The notes under the pieces: model-generated | Told to the model about the DNA's origin: nothing | Databases searched by the model: none | The model's input: only the letters and a program-made list of their open reading frames with translations | Source of the DNA: Thalassospira lucentensis | GTDB lineage: Bacteria > Pseudomonadota > Alphaproteobacteria > Rhodospirillales > Thalassospiraceae | Reading direction: 5' to 3' | Assembly (NCBI RefSeq): GCF_011806425.1 | Contig: NZ_JAATOV010000005.1 | Span: forward strand, 186,001 to 250,000 | Length of the DNA: 64,000 nt | Translations under genes and position numbers: made by a program | In this document: positions 19,292 to 28,581 of the stretch, one piece after another | Layout: each line of letters begins with the position of its first letter | Numbering within the stretch: position 1 is the stretch's first letter

Positions 19292-20431
19292 TCAGGCCTC
19301 AATCCGGCGTAGATGATTGTCCCAATGAAGCGATTTTAACGAAGAATCGGGCAGTTCAATGCGTTTTCGACGAATCGCATCCATCCGCCATCCTGTGCCA
19401 AGGCCGCTGGTGCCGACAAATTCACCGGTCCGATTCGTCGCGGCGAGGCCACAGCCGTCCGGGGCCGCAATATGCGTCAGGAAATTGTTGGTTTTGGCAT
19501 CCCAGAACGTGATCAATCCGCCGCGTGGGCAGGAAATGCCAAATACTGTGCCCGATGCATCAAACCGCACCGATCCACAATATTGCACCATGCGGTGTTG
19601 CACGGTATCGGGGGCCTCCATCGGGCGGATGTCTTGGCCCGGTTGCCAGATGCCAACAAGCGGCACCTGATCGGTCAGCGCCCCTTGATATTGGAAGCCG
19701 GCGGCAATCGTGCCGTTCGATGCCACATCAAGGTGTCGAATGGAAAGCTGATGCCAATCGTGTTTCAGTGCTGCCTGATGGATCAGTTTCCCGGTTTTGC
19801 GATCAATGATCGAAAGGTTGGGTTCCATACTGCTGAGGTTAAGCGGGGTTCTGCCATCCTGATCGGGATGGGTATGAAGCCCACCATTGGCGATCACCAA
19901 TTGTTCGCCACCCGGCATTAAATGCAGTTCATGCGGGCCGGTGCCAAAGCTGTTAAATTCGGCGATCCGGCGATACCCATCAACCGCATCCCAAACCGAC
20001 ACAACGCCGCGCGCATGATCAAAGTCATTTTCCGTGATGTATAAAAGCCGCCCATCATTGGAATAAACCGCATGGCCATAGAACCGGCGATTTTCCGGGC
20101 AGTGCAATTTGGCGCGCACATCCCCGGTATGGCGATCAAGGATTAAACCATAAAGACCCGGGCGGCGTTCGACCGCCGCAACATCAACGTGATTGGGGCG
20201 CAGGCCAATATCATGCCCGCGGCCGGGCAGGGGCCGTTCAAACAGGATCTTGCCCGATGCGTTAAAGGCACTGACATAATAGTCGTCATGATCGCCGGCA
20301 CTGGCCGAAATATACACCGCACGGTCTTCAATTGATAGCGTGGTTGCGGCGCGCGCGATATCAAGCGGCAACAAGGTAAATGCCCCGCCAACCCCCATGA
20401 GTTTTAGAAACTCGCGACGTTGATGTCTCAT
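19292..20431 (-). CDS. DUF1513 (YcnI/beta-propeller-like) periplasmic protein, Tat exported
   Basis: 379 residues. The N-terminus carries a twin-arginine signal (HQRREFLKLMG). The rest is predicted to form a beta-propeller, with repeated short beta-strand stretches, as in the DUF1513 family. That family regularly travels with imelysin and di-haem oxidoreductase genes in iron-regulated operons. Its molecular role is unknown. It is the last gene of the Fur-box operon. The start at 20431 has GGAAGACAGGA upstream. Confidence 0.82.
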   Translation of the reverse strand: MRHQRREFLKLMGVGGAFTLLPLDIARAATTLSIEDRAVYISASAGDHDDYYVSAFNASGKILFERPLPGRGHDIGLRPNHVDVAAVERRPGLYGLILDRHTGDVRAKLHCPENRRFYGHAVYSNDGRLLYITENDFDHARGVVSVWDAVDGYRRIAEFNSFGTGPHELHLMPGGEQLVIANGGLHTHPDQDGRTPLNLSSMEPNLSIIDRKTGKLIHQAALKHDWHQLSIRHLDVASNGTIAAGFQYQGALTDQVPLVGIWQPGQDIRPMEAPDTVQHRMVQYCGSVRFDASGTVFGISCPRGGLITFWDAKTNNFLTHIAAPDGCGLAATNRTGEFVGTSGLGTGWRMDAIRRKRIELPDSSLKSLHWDNHLRRIEA

Positions 20432-20482
20432 ATCCTGTCTTCCAATCAAAAAATCGATCCGCCCGTGATTTGAGTGCGGGGC

Positions 20483-21613
20483 TTAATCCCCATCAAGTGC
20501 GTTAAATCCGCCACCAAGATTGGTGTTGCCCCCAACATCGTTTTCAACAAGCGATGTCAGCAAATCAATCTGCCCGGCCAGATCAACCAGCTTTTGATAG
20601 CCATCAGGCTGATCAAGAAGTTCGGTGATCGATGGCGGCAATGTATCGAGCTGATCTTGCACCGTCTGCCAGTTCAGGCGGAACGAACGATCCAGAAGGC
20701 TGCTATCAATAAGGGCGGATAGCCCTTTGCCTTCTTGGCCAACATCCCCCCATTTGCCGTCATAAATCGCAAACAGCCCAATCAGGTTGTGGCTGATATT
20801 GCGAAGCGATCGTTTGGATGTTTCGCTTTCGCCGCGGCTGGCGGACGCGTCTTTGGCGTCGGTCCCAATCGGGCGTCCCAGCTTCTGACTGGAAATAATC
20901 AAAAGCCCCTCATGCAGGGCACGATAAAGATCGGTTGCGGCAAATTTGGCGGTCGCATAATCCATGCTGTCGGGGCCAGCGTTGCGCATGGCATCGGCAA
21001 AGGCCGGCCATTCATCGCGGACTTCACCGGTCAGGCGGACAAGATTGGTGGCAATCGCGCTGCCATATTGGCACAGAAAAACACCATCTTCGTCGGCGGC
21101 GATTAACTGATCGCTGTGTTTGTCATCAAACAAAACTTCCTCAAGTGCTGGAAACCCCTGAAGGGCGGCACTGGCATCGGACAGTTGTTTGGGATCGGTA
21201 AAGGCAGCCGGTTTATTAAACATCAATTTACGGAATTGGCGTGTGGCGGTACCATGCTTGTCGGGCCAATATTCAATATGCTGATCGCGCCCATTGGCGA
21301 CCAACGGCCCCATGCGCCATGGCTGGATTTCCTGCCAGATATCCATTGCACTGTGAAAGTCGCCTTGGACTTCCAAAAGCCCATCCGCATCCGGATCAGA
21401 ACAAAAATCCTTTAACCCATCGGCCAAATTCGACGTCGCCCCGTTTAGCTCATCAAGCTTGGGCGGCATGACTGTACCCAAAAGATGTTCAAGGATCGGG
21501 CGATAGTTTTCATCGGGGATATCAGCATGGGCCTTTGGGGCGGTGGTGCTGATCAAAAGGGCGGTCGCCGTGGCAAGCAAGCTCGTGGTGCGCCAGCAGA
21601 ATTTTAAGGACAT
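20483..21613 (-). CDS. Imelysin-family protein, second copy
   Basis: 376 residues with a signal peptide (hydrophobic core, then APKAHA). It belongs to the imelysin/peptidase M75 family of periplasmic iron-related proteins. The motif position normally GxHxxE reads GFPALEE, so His is absent while Glu remains. The first imelysin of the same operon keeps His. The start was chosen at 21613, with GGAAAAG upstream. It follows the di-haem oxidoreductase gene by 65 bp and may bind the same ligand differently. Confidence 0.82.
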   Translation of the reverse strand: MSLKFCWRTTSLLATATALLISTTAPKAHADIPDENYRPILEHLLGTVMPPKLDELNGATSNLADGLKDFCSDPDADGLLEVQGDFHSAMDIWQEIQPWRMGPLVANGRDQHIEYWPDKHGTATRQFRKLMFNKPAAFTDPKQLSDASAALQGFPALEEVLFDDKHSDQLIAADEDGVFLCQYGSAIATNLVRLTGEVRDEWPAFADAMRNAGPDSMDYATAKFAATDLYRALHEGLLIISSQKLGRPIGTDAKDASASRGESETSKRSLRNISHNLIGLFAIYDGKWGDVGQEGKGLSALIDSSLLDRSFRLNWQTVQDQLDTLPPSITELLDQPDGYQKLVDLAGQIDLLTSLVENDVGGNTNLGGGFNALDGD

Positions 21614-21678
21614 ATGTCTTTTCCGAATATTCACGTGATTTCCAAGGCAGATGCGGACTTCGATGGTCGGCTGGCGGG

Positions 21679-23166
21679 TCAAAGCGACTTTAAAAATGCC
21701 AGTAATTTGCTGCGGTCAGACGATGGCAATTTTGTGACCGCATCGCGGGCTGGGCCTGCTTCGCCGCCATGCCAAAGGACGGCCTCAAGAATGGTCTCTG
21801 CGCGGCCATCATGCAAGAATTGCGCGCGGGCATCGATGCTTTTTGCGCGCCCAATCCCCCAAAGCGGCGGGGTGCGCCATTCCGTTCCCGATGCTTGTGC
21901 TTCGGGGCGGTGATCGGCCAATCCTTCGCCCATGTCATGCAGCAAAAGGTCCGTATAGGGCCAAATAACCTGGCCCGATTGTTCTGGCATATCATCGCGT
22001 TTGGGCAATTCATAGCGCGGCGTATGGCATGATGCGCAGCCGATCGCATCAAAGATTTCCTGACCTGCCAAAACATCCGCGTCCCCGGCGTTGGGTCGCA
22101 CGGGCGGGGCAATATTGCGGGCATAATATTTCACAAGGTCGGTGATCTGTGCGTGGGCTTCCAGGTTGTTAAATTCCGGGCTGTTGCCATTGGGCGCGTT
22201 TTTACAAAGGGTTTGCGCATCGGTGCAATCACCCGCCCCGTTGGGATAAAGCGGGGTCGAAAGGCCAATATCAAACTGAAAGGCGTTCTGGTTTTGCTGA
22301 TCAAGGGTCGGCATCCCGGCTTTCCAGCCAAACCGTCCAATCGCCAAATCCTGCTTGGTGATGTCCCAAACGTAATTGACCCGCCCGGAAATGCCATCGC
22401 CGTCCCGGTCCTGCGGATCGGCGTTGGCCAGAAGCGTTTCATCCGAAATGGCTTCTAGCAAACCCAAACCGATCATCGCCGGGGCAAGGCGCGGGGAAAC
22501 CATAATATCGGGATGAGGCGGGCCATAGGCCAAGTCGGTCATGCCATAGGTTGGCTTGCGCAGGTTCACCACTGTGCCATCAGCAAGGGCAACCGGCGCA
22601 TTTTCATAAGAAACGGTCACGCGGCCCTCGGCGGGGATGCCGGGGATGGAAAAGTCCTGAAACTGGCCGCCATAAACCGGGTCGGGAATGGTTGACCGTT
22701 TGCCGTTTAAATGATCGCGCAGCTGATCGATATTTTGCGGGGGGATCGACAGGCGCAGCAACATGGATGTTGCGCCGGCATCCGGATCATTTTCATCCAC
22801 CGGATGACCCCGGCCATTACGGATATGACAGCCGCTGCATGCGCGCGAATTAAACAGCGGCCCCAGTCCGTCTGCCGCCCTGGTGCGGGTCGGTGCCATC
22901 ACCCACAGACGCTGAAATAGCGCTTCGCCCAGCTTGAAGTCCATCCGCTTTTCAAAGGGCATATTGGCCGAATAATGCGTAAAGGCATTCCGGCCGTCGG
23001 GTTTAAGCCATGTTGTGTCCCCCCCCGGATAGGCTGAACTTCCGGCTTCTTGTGCGGTTGCATGATGCATCATCGGGGGTATCCCAACGGCAAAAAAGCC
23101 AACAACACACATACCGGCAAGTCGAACTAGGTCGGCAGCAATCGGACGGGAAAGGGCACGTTTCAT
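21679..23166 (-). CDS. Di-haem oxidoreductase-like c-type cytochrome (DUF1111)
   Basis: 495 residues with a signal sequence (hydrophobic stretch about 14-33, cleavage near ATA). Two c-type haem sites are CSGCH (in the first third) and CASCH (in the last third), as in the thiol oxidoreductase-like/DUF1111 family. It would be periplasmic. In imelysin operons it is thought to change the redox state of iron or a haem-like ligand, but no reaction has been shown that I can name. The start at 23166 was preferred; alternatives to 23202 lack a signal. Confidence 0.85.
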   Translation of the reverse strand: MKRALSRPIAADLVRLAGMCVVGFFAVGIPPMMHHATAQEAGSSAYPGGDTTWLKPDGRNAFTHYSANMPFEKRMDFKLGEALFQRLWVMAPTRTRAADGLGPLFNSRACSGCHIRNGRGHPVDENDPDAGATSMLLRLSIPPQNIDQLRDHLNGKRSTIPDPVYGGQFQDFSIPGIPAEGRVTVSYENAPVALADGTVVNLRKPTYGMTDLAYGPPHPDIMVSPRLAPAMIGLGLLEAISDETLLANADPQDRDGDGISGRVNYVWDITKQDLAIGRFGWKAGMPTLDQQNQNAFQFDIGLSTPLYPNGAGDCTDAQTLCKNAPNGNSPEFNNLEAHAQITDLVKYYARNIAPPVRPNAGDADVLAGQEIFDAIGCASCHTPRYELPKRDDMPEQSGQVIWPYTDLLLHDMGEGLADHRPEAQASGTEWRTPPLWGIGRAKSIDARAQFLHDGRAETILEAVLWHGGEAGPARDAVTKLPSSDRSKLLAFLKSL

Positions 23167-23202
23167 GGCGGTCTTCTTATGGGTTGGTGCAATCATAAGC
23201 AA

Positions 23203-23233
23203 AAACGGCGGGAGAAAACATCTCCCGCCGTTT
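23203..23233 (-). terminator. Intercistronic terminator-like hairpin in the imelysin operon
   Basis: A 13-bp perfect stem (23203-23215 with 23221-23233) and a 5-nt loop are followed on the minus strand by TTGC, with the last stem bases giving five T in a row. It lies between the first imelysin and the di-haem gene, so it may lower read-through or protect the 3' end of the first message. Confidence 0.6.
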
Positions 23234-23268
23234 GGTGCCGTAAAAAGGCAGGTATGCGGTCAAAAGGC

Positions 23269-24537
23269 TTAGTTGACAGCAGTCGGATTGTCGAGGCTGT
23301 CGGAACCTTCGAACTCGATACCGTCAATGCCAATGGCCGGAATGATCTGTTCGATCGATTTGGTCTGATCAACAAGGCTATCAACAAAGGCCTGAACAAC
23401 AGCATTGCCGTCGTCATTGCCCATTGCGATCAGCTGATCAAATGCTTCGCCCTTATCTGCGCGGGTCACCATGGCTTTGCCAGCCAGAACCGATGCCGCC
23501 AGTTTGCTGCGAAGTTCCGTATCAAGATCGGCATTTGATGCCGCAACCATATCGGAAAGCGACGGACCTTCGACAACCGAACCATCGACACGGGTGTAAC
23601 GGCCGAGATAGACATTCTGAATGCCAAGCGCATCGTAGAAGTGGCTGTTATGGGTGTTGTCAGAGAAGCAATCATGCTCTTCTTCCGGATCATGGAGCAA
23701 CAGACCAAGCTTGGTACGCTCACCACCCAATTCACCATAAGAAAGCGATCCCATGCCGGTCACGATTGCGGTCAGGCCCGGAACACCGTCGCCTTCAAGA
23801 ACGGTTGTGCGTGCTTCGCCGCCATCAGCCCACTGCTTGGTCATCCATTTAAGATCAGACACCAAAAGATCGGTTGCAGCTTTCAGGTACGCGCCACGAC
23901 GATCACAATTGCCGTTGGTGCAAGCATCGCCTTTGGCGTAATCGGTCCATTCACGGTCCCCATTGCCAGCGTCGGTACCATGAAGGTCCTGACCCCAAAG
24001 CAAGAATTCAATCGCGTGATAGCCGGTTGCGACATTGCTTTCGACGTCATCAATTTCGTGCAGGCCTTCGATCAGGTCTGCATTGATTTTTGATGCATCG
24101 ATGGTTTCGCCGGAAATGGTCAAGGTCGGATTGGCGATGACATTGGCGGTATAGGCCGGGTTTTCTTCGCTTTCTTCGCCGTAAAGGTCGGTTTCGACAT
24201 AGTCGATCAAACCTTCATCCAGCGGCCATGCGTTTACCTTGCCTTCCCAATCATCAACAATGGCATTGCCAAAGCGATAAACTTCGGTTTGCTGGTAAGG
24301 CACGCGTGACGCCAACCATGCCGATTTCGCTGCGTCAAAGGTGAACTCTGACGGATCAGCAATCAGGGCATCAACCGCGGTCTGCAGTTTCTGCGCGGTG
24401 ACGACTGAATCTTCGTAACCTGCATGCGCGATATCGGCATAAGTGGTCAGAACGTCTTTTGCAGCCGGGGCGGCATAAGCCTGCGCGCCAAGGGTCGACA
24501 CCAACGCGGCCGTCCCCAAAATTTTAGCGATTTTCAT
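23269..24537 (-). CDS. irpA: Imelysin-family iron-regulated periplasmic protein
   Basis: 422 residues with a clear signal peptide (MKIAKILGTAALVS..., cut after YAAPA). It has the imelysin signature GYHAIEFLLWGQD, containing GxHxxE, and resembles cyanobacterial IrpA. Four Cys occur, including DACTNGNCD. It is a periplasmic or outer-surface protein used in iron acquisition. It is the first gene of the Fur-box operon. The start at 24537 has GGGGA upstream. The symbol follows the family name. Confidence 0.88.
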   Translation of the reverse strand: MKIAKILGTAALVSTLGAQAYAAPAAKDVLTTYADIAHAGYEDSVVTAQKLQTAVDALIADPSEFTFDAAKSAWLASRVPYQQTEVYRFGNAIVDDWEGKVNAWPLDEGLIDYVETDLYGEESEENPAYTANVIANPTLTISGETIDASKINADLIEGLHEIDDVESNVATGYHAIEFLLWGQDLHGTDAGNGDREWTDYAKGDACTNGNCDRRGAYLKAATDLLVSDLKWMTKQWADGGEARTTVLEGDGVPGLTAIVTGMGSLSYGELGGERTKLGLLLHDPEEEHDCFSDNTHNSHFYDALGIQNVYLGRYTRVDGSVVEGPSLSDMVAASNADLDTELRSKLAASVLAGKAMVTRADKGEAFDQLIAMGNDDGNAVVQAFVDSLVDQTKSIEQIIPAIGIDGIEFEGSDSLDNPTAVN

Positions 24538-24667
24538 CGAAGTCCCCATCTATCCCTGAATGGTGAGCCAAGGGCAAAAAGCCCTGCGGACCAGAACAGC
24601 AAAAAAGCCGACGCAGGATAGAAATTGCGCAGCCCATGCGGTGCCGTAGTCCATTGCTTCTTTCTAG

Positions 24668-24700
24668 TTGATACTGCTTTTGATAATGATTTTCAATTGA
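24668..24700 (-). promoter_or_regulatory. Fur box and promoter of the imelysin operon
   Basis: GATAATGATTTTCAATTGA at 24682-24700 matches the Fur consensus at 13 of 19 positions. On the minus strand TTGAAA (24691-24696) and TATCAA (24668-24673) form a promoter with a 17-bp spacer, so the box covers its -35. It lies about 145 bp from both irpA and the divergent cytochrome b561 gene. Confidence 0.7.
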
Positions 24701-24842
24701 AGAATCTTCTTATGTTCATTTTTTTGGTTTTTGGGCGCGTAATAGGCCGATTTATTGTGGTCATCTGTCCTGAACTGGGCATTATGACGATTGCGTATCC
24801 CGCACGCAGTTACACGCCGATTTAAGTGCCAAAGAGGACGAA

Positions 24843-25559
24843 ATGATACACGCATCAACGCCAGAAAAGCCATCGTCTGAAACCAAAGTCAAACTGTGGG
24901 ATTTTCCAGTGCGTCTGTTTCATTGGGCGCTGGTGGCGGCCGTTGTGACCGCCTGGTGGAGCAACCAGCAGGTGATGATTGATATTCATGCCATCGCTGG
25001 ATACAGCGTTCTGACCTTGGTCATCTTTCGAATTATCTGGGGCTTTGTCGGCAGTTCGAACGCACGCTTTGCATCCTTCTTGGCCGGGCCAAAGCGGGTT
25101 TTGGGATATGCCGCGAAAGTGCCAAAGGGTACTGCTGCCGAATTAACCTATGCCGGGCACAATCCGGCAGGTGGCTGGATGGTTGCGGTACTGTTGTTGC
25201 TGGTCGCAGTACAGGCCGTAAGCGGCCTTTTCACCAGCGAAGATACCTTCCTGTTTTTTGACGGGCCCCTTGTTGCTTATGCCAGCTCGGATGTGGCAAG
25301 CACCATGAACTGGATCCATCATAACAATATCAATTTGATCTATGCCGCTGTTGGCTTGCACGTGTTTGCCGCGTTTTTCTATTTGGTGGTGAAACGCGAA
25401 AACCTGATTACGGCAATGATCACGGGGGCACGCAAAGTCCCGACTGAACTTGCGGGCATGTTCGCCAAAATCCGCTTCGCCTCGCCATTGTTGGGCATTG
25501 GCATTTTGGTGCTGTGCGGATTGCTTGTGTGGGGCGGGGTGACCCTCGCACGCGGCTAA
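24843..25559 (+). CDS. Cytochrome b561-type membrane protein
   Basis: 238 residues with four main hydrophobic helices and the His residues (FHWALV, HAIAGYS, HHNNINLIYAAVGLHVFAAF) expected to hold two b haems, as in the cytochrome b561/Ni-Fe hydrogenase b-type subunit family. It would move electrons between the quinone pool and a periplasmic c-type partner. A convergent cytochrome c' gene is a possible partner. It is divergent from irpA, with the Fur box between. A GAGGAC ribosome-binding site lies upstream. Confidence 0.87.
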   Translation: MIHASTPEKPSSETKVKLWDFPVRLFHWALVAAVVTAWWSNQQVMIDIHAIAGYSVLTLVIFRIIWGFVGSSNARFASFLAGPKRVLGYAAKVPKGTAAELTYAGHNPAGGWMVAVLLLLVAVQAVSGLFTSEDTFLFFDGPLVAYASSDVASTMNWIHHNNINLIYAAVGLHVFAAFFYLVVKRENLITAMITGARKVPTELAGMFAKIRFASPLLGIGILVLCGLLVWGGVTLARG

Positions 25560-25581
25560 TCTGGTTGATCCGCTATAATAT

Positions 25582-25622
25582 AAAAGGCCCCCTCCACTGG
25601 TTGTATGAAGGGGGCCTTTTTT
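25582..25622 (+). terminator. Bidirectional terminator between convergent cytochrome genes
   Basis: A 12-bp stem (AAAAGGCCCCCT 25582-25593 with AGGGGGCCTTTT 25609-25620), then TT. The A run on the left makes it usable for the minus-strand cytochrome c' gene too. Confidence 0.85.
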
Positions 25623-25663
25623 CGATGGCTCAAAGCAAACTGTGTTGCTTTGCTGGGTTTTGC

Positions 25664-26128
25664 TTATTTTGAACGATACTCGTCGTGGCAGCCTTTGCAG
25701 CTTTTGCCAAGATTGCCCATGGCAGCACCCATCGCCGATTTGTCACCGGCGGCTGACGCCATTGCTAAGGCAGCTTCTTTAAGTTCCGGGAACCGGTTGG
25801 CAAAGTCATCCCAGTCTGACCAGACTTTGTCCGTCGCGGTGGTTTTTACCGTCGCATCCGGGGTTTTCGGCTGAAAGGCGGATGGGGCAACTGTTGCGGC
25901 ATAGGCGATACCATTTGCCAGGTTGCGCACAACCGGGTCGGGAAGGTCGCATTTACCTTTCAAATAGCAGCCCAATGTCCCCATTGCGCCGCCAATGCCA
26001 TCCATCAGCATCTGCCGGTCTTGAACGGTTTGATTATCCATCATCTCGTCAGCGTTGGCTGACATCGACATCATTGATCCGGCGGCGATCATCGCGCCGA
26101 GCATGCCTGCGGTCACAAGGTGCTTCAT
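25664..26128 (-). CDS. Cytochrome c' family protein
   Basis: 154 residues with a signal peptide (MKHLVTAGMLGAMIAAG..., cleaved near ANA). The mature protein is a four-helix bundle with one haem site, CKGCH, close to the C-terminus, the hallmark of cytochrome c' (class II c). It is a periplasmic electron carrier or NO-binding protein. The start was placed at 26128 with AGAGAG upstream. The longer frame to 26296 would put the signal peptide in the middle. Confidence 0.85.
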   Translation of the reverse strand: MKHLVTAGMLGAMIAAGSMMSMSANADEMMDNQTVQDRQMLMDGIGGAMGTLGCYLKGKCDLPDPVVRNLANGIAYAATVAPSAFQPKTPDATVKTTATDKVWSDWDDFANRFPELKEAALAMASAAGDKSAMGAAMGNLGKSCKGCHDEYRSK

Positions 26129-26322
26129 AGGGCTCTCTCTATGTTGGTTTTGCGGTCTCTCTGATGGTCTTGCAGGCCTTAATATTATTAGCATTAAAGC
26201 AAGCATCTTGTTGCTTCTGGCCCGTCTGTCATCATAGTGTCCCAGTTGCGCCCCAAAAACCAGAATCACAAGCGCGTGAAAGCAAAGATTTTTCAACGCG
26301 TGCGATTAAAGGAACTGCCTCA

Positions 26323-27858
26323 ATGTCTTCTGTCGCCCCCAGCGTCGCCACAGGCACCCCGTCAGATGCGGATGAAACCGCCATTCACGAAGGCCGCGCA
26401 CGTGCACGTGCCGTTATTCGCGATTGGGATTTGACCCGTGCGTATATTAATGGCGAATGGCGCGACGCGGACAGTCGGGAAAAGCTTGATGTCATTGATC
26501 CGGCCAAGGGCGATGTGATTGGTGCGGTGCCGTTTATGCGCACCTCAGAAGCCCGTCGTGCGATTGATGCTGCCCACGATGCCTTTCCTGCATGGTCAAG
26601 GCGTCTGGCCAAGGATCGCGCGGCAATGTTGCGCCGCTGGCGTGATCTGCTGGAAGCCCATCAGGAAGAACTGGCATCCTTGATCACGCTCGAACAGGGC
26701 AAACCCTATGATCAGGCGCTGCGTGAAGTGGTCGGTGCGATTGCCTATGCCGAATGGTACGGCGAAGAAGCCAAGCGCGCCTATGGTCAAACCATGCCCG
26801 CCACCCAACGTGATCGCCGCGTTGTCGTGCAAAAGCATGCGGTGGGCGTTGTTGCCGCGATTACGCCGTGGAACTTCCCACTGACCATGGTGGTGCGTAA
26901 ATGCGCCCCGGCATTGGCCGCGGGCTGTACGGTTGTCGTTAAACCGGCCGAAGATACCCCGTTATCGGCATTGGCTGCCGCCAAGCTTGCCGAACAGGCA
27001 GGCTTCCCGCCCGGCGTCTTTAACGTTGTCACCGGTCTGCCCCAACCCATTGGCGAGGCCCTGACAGGGGACAACCGTGTTCGCATGTTGTCGTTTACCG
27101 GTTCGACCGAAGTCGGCAAACGTTTGATGGCGCAATGTGCGCCCACCGTGAAAAAGCTATCTCTTGAACTTGGCGGCAATGCGCCTTTTATCGTCATGGA
27201 TGATGCGGATATTGATGATGCCGTCTCTGGTGCGATGATTTCGAAATTCCGCAATAGCGGCCAAACCTGTGTCTGTGCCAACCGCATATTTGTTCAGGAC
27301 GGCGTCTATGATGCCTTTGTCGAAAAGTTCATCGCGGCAAGCAACGCCCAAACCATCGGCAATGGCTTTATTCCGGGCATGGACCTTGGCCCGCTGATCA
27401 ATCGTCAGGCGGTGGCAAAGGTCGAACGACTTGTGCAGAACGCGAAAAAGGCTGGCGCGACCCTGCATTACGGGGCGGAAATCCCAAAAATTGGTCATTT
27501 CACCCGTCCGCTGGTCATGACCGATGTGCCATTGGATGCCGATTGCTTTAACGAAGAACTCTTTGCCCCGATTGCGCCGATCTATCGGTTTGATACCGAT
27601 GATGCCGTGATCGAACTTGCCAATCGTGTGCAGACCGGTTTGTCGTCTTATCTTTACAGTCGCGATGTCGGACATATTCAGCGCATTGCAGATCGTCTGG
27701 AAACCGGCGTTGTCGGTATCAATGACGGCACCACCAGCCACGAAGGCGCGCCGTTTGGTGGGGTGAAGGAAAGTGGGCAGGGCCGCGAAGGCGGTCATTG
27801 GGGATTGGAAGAATATCTTGAACCCAAATACCTGAACTATGCGTTGGGCGGTTCATAA
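26323..27858 (+). CDS. gabD: NAD(P)-dependent succinate-semialdehyde dehydrogenase
   Basis: 511 residues of the aldehyde dehydrogenase superfamily: AITPWNFPL, VKPAEDTPLSA, the general-base Glu in LELGGNAPF, and the nucleophile Cys in NSGQTCVCANR. The CVC pair after GQT is typical of GabD/SSADH enzymes, which oxidise succinate semialdehyde to succinate (GABA or 4-hydroxybutyrate breakdown). Other short semialdehydes remain possible. The ATG at 26323 has AAAGGA upstream. The N-terminal 20 residues are longer than in E. coli GabD. Confidence 0.85.
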   Translation: MSSVAPSVATGTPSDADETAIHEGRARARAVIRDWDLTRAYINGEWRDADSREKLDVIDPAKGDVIGAVPFMRTSEARRAIDAAHDAFPAWSRRLAKDRAAMLRRWRDLLEAHQEELASLITLEQGKPYDQALREVVGAIAYAEWYGEEAKRAYGQTMPATQRDRRVVVQKHAVGVVAAITPWNFPLTMVVRKCAPALAAGCTVVVKPAEDTPLSALAAAKLAEQAGFPPGVFNVVTGLPQPIGEALTGDNRVRMLSFTGSTEVGKRLMAQCAPTVKKLSLELGGNAPFIVMDDADIDDAVSGAMISKFRNSGQTCVCANRIFVQDGVYDAFVEKFIAASNAQTIGNGFIPGMDLGPLINRQAVAKVERLVQNAKKAGATLHYGAEIPKIGHFTRPLVMTDVPLDADCFNEELFAPIAPIYRFDTDDAVIELANRVQTGLSSYLYSRDVGHIQRIADRLETGVVGINDGTTSHEGAPFGGVKESGQGREGGHWGLEEYLEPKYLNYALGGS

Positions 27859-27908
27859 CCCAATACCTATCTAATTCGGGTCAAAATCCCGTAAAATACC
27901 AAGATCGC

Positions 27909-27952
27909 AAAACGGCAATATCATTGGATGGTATTGCCGTTTTGTCGTTTTT
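27909..27952 (+). terminator. Terminator after gabD
   Basis: A 12-bp perfect stem (27909-27920 with 27932-27943) is followed by GTCGTTTTT. Confidence 0.8.
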
Positions 27953-28374
27953 AATAAGCTATGCGAAATTGTGGGTCGGGACTCTAACGAAATATCGATA
28001 CGATTTTGATCGCCATTGGCCCATAACCCGCATGGTTTTGGGCATTTTTGCATATCTGTTTTTGCACGGTCACATCTCTGAACCCCTTATCAGTAAGCGG
28101 AAATATAGAAGTATTACAGGTCTATTTCAGTTTGTGCGAAAACAGCGTCAGAAAAAGATCAATGAATCGAGTGTCTTATTTGTCATGAGACAATTATGCG
28201 CCAGACGCATGGGGCAATTGTGTCATAAGTGTTTCATGATATGCGTCAGTTGCATGGGTGAGCTGATAAATCTCTGCTCGTAGGGATCATGAAACAGGCG
28301 TACATCGGGTTCAACGAAGTCAAACACCAAACCCAAGCGCAAACAGCGCGTGATGCTTTTGAAAGGATACGGCC
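27953..28374. other. Intergenic leader without a long gene
   Basis: 420 bp before the 53-residue gene. It contains a small dyad TTGTC-ATGA-GACAA at 28180-28193 and A/T-rich promoter-like stretches. No coding frame with a convincing ribosome-binding site was seen. A long untranslated leader or a second small RNA is possible. Confidence 0.35.
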
Positions 28375-28536
28375 ATGAACGCCTATCGTAATTATGATCT
28401 GGTTGCTATCGAACGTGAAGCGGAGCGTCTCCGTGCAAAAGCAATGCAGCAGATGCTCGTTGCTCTGGTCCGCAAAATCGGCGCGCTGTTCGGTTCGAAC
28501 CACAAACCGCATGGCGGCGTTGCTGCCGGCGCTTAA
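28375..28536 (+). CDS. 53-residue micro-protein, RSP_7527-like
   Basis: Too short for most gene finders. It begins MNAYRNYDLVAIEREAERLR, has an amphipathic helix with LVRKIGALFG, and ends Gly/Ala-rich. The IExEAxRLRA pattern recalls the alphaproteobacterial RSP_7527-type small proteins, from memory and untested. AAAGGA lies 9 bp before the ATG, and a strong terminator follows 45 bp after the stop. This makes a compact stand-alone gene. Codon use matches neighbours. Confidence 0.7.
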   Translation: MNAYRNYDLVAIEREAERLRAKAMQQMLVALVRKIGALFGSNHKPHGGVAAGA

Positions 28537-28581
28537 TCTAAGCGTACGAAAAATTCCGGTGCCGGTTCGTCCGGTATCCAT

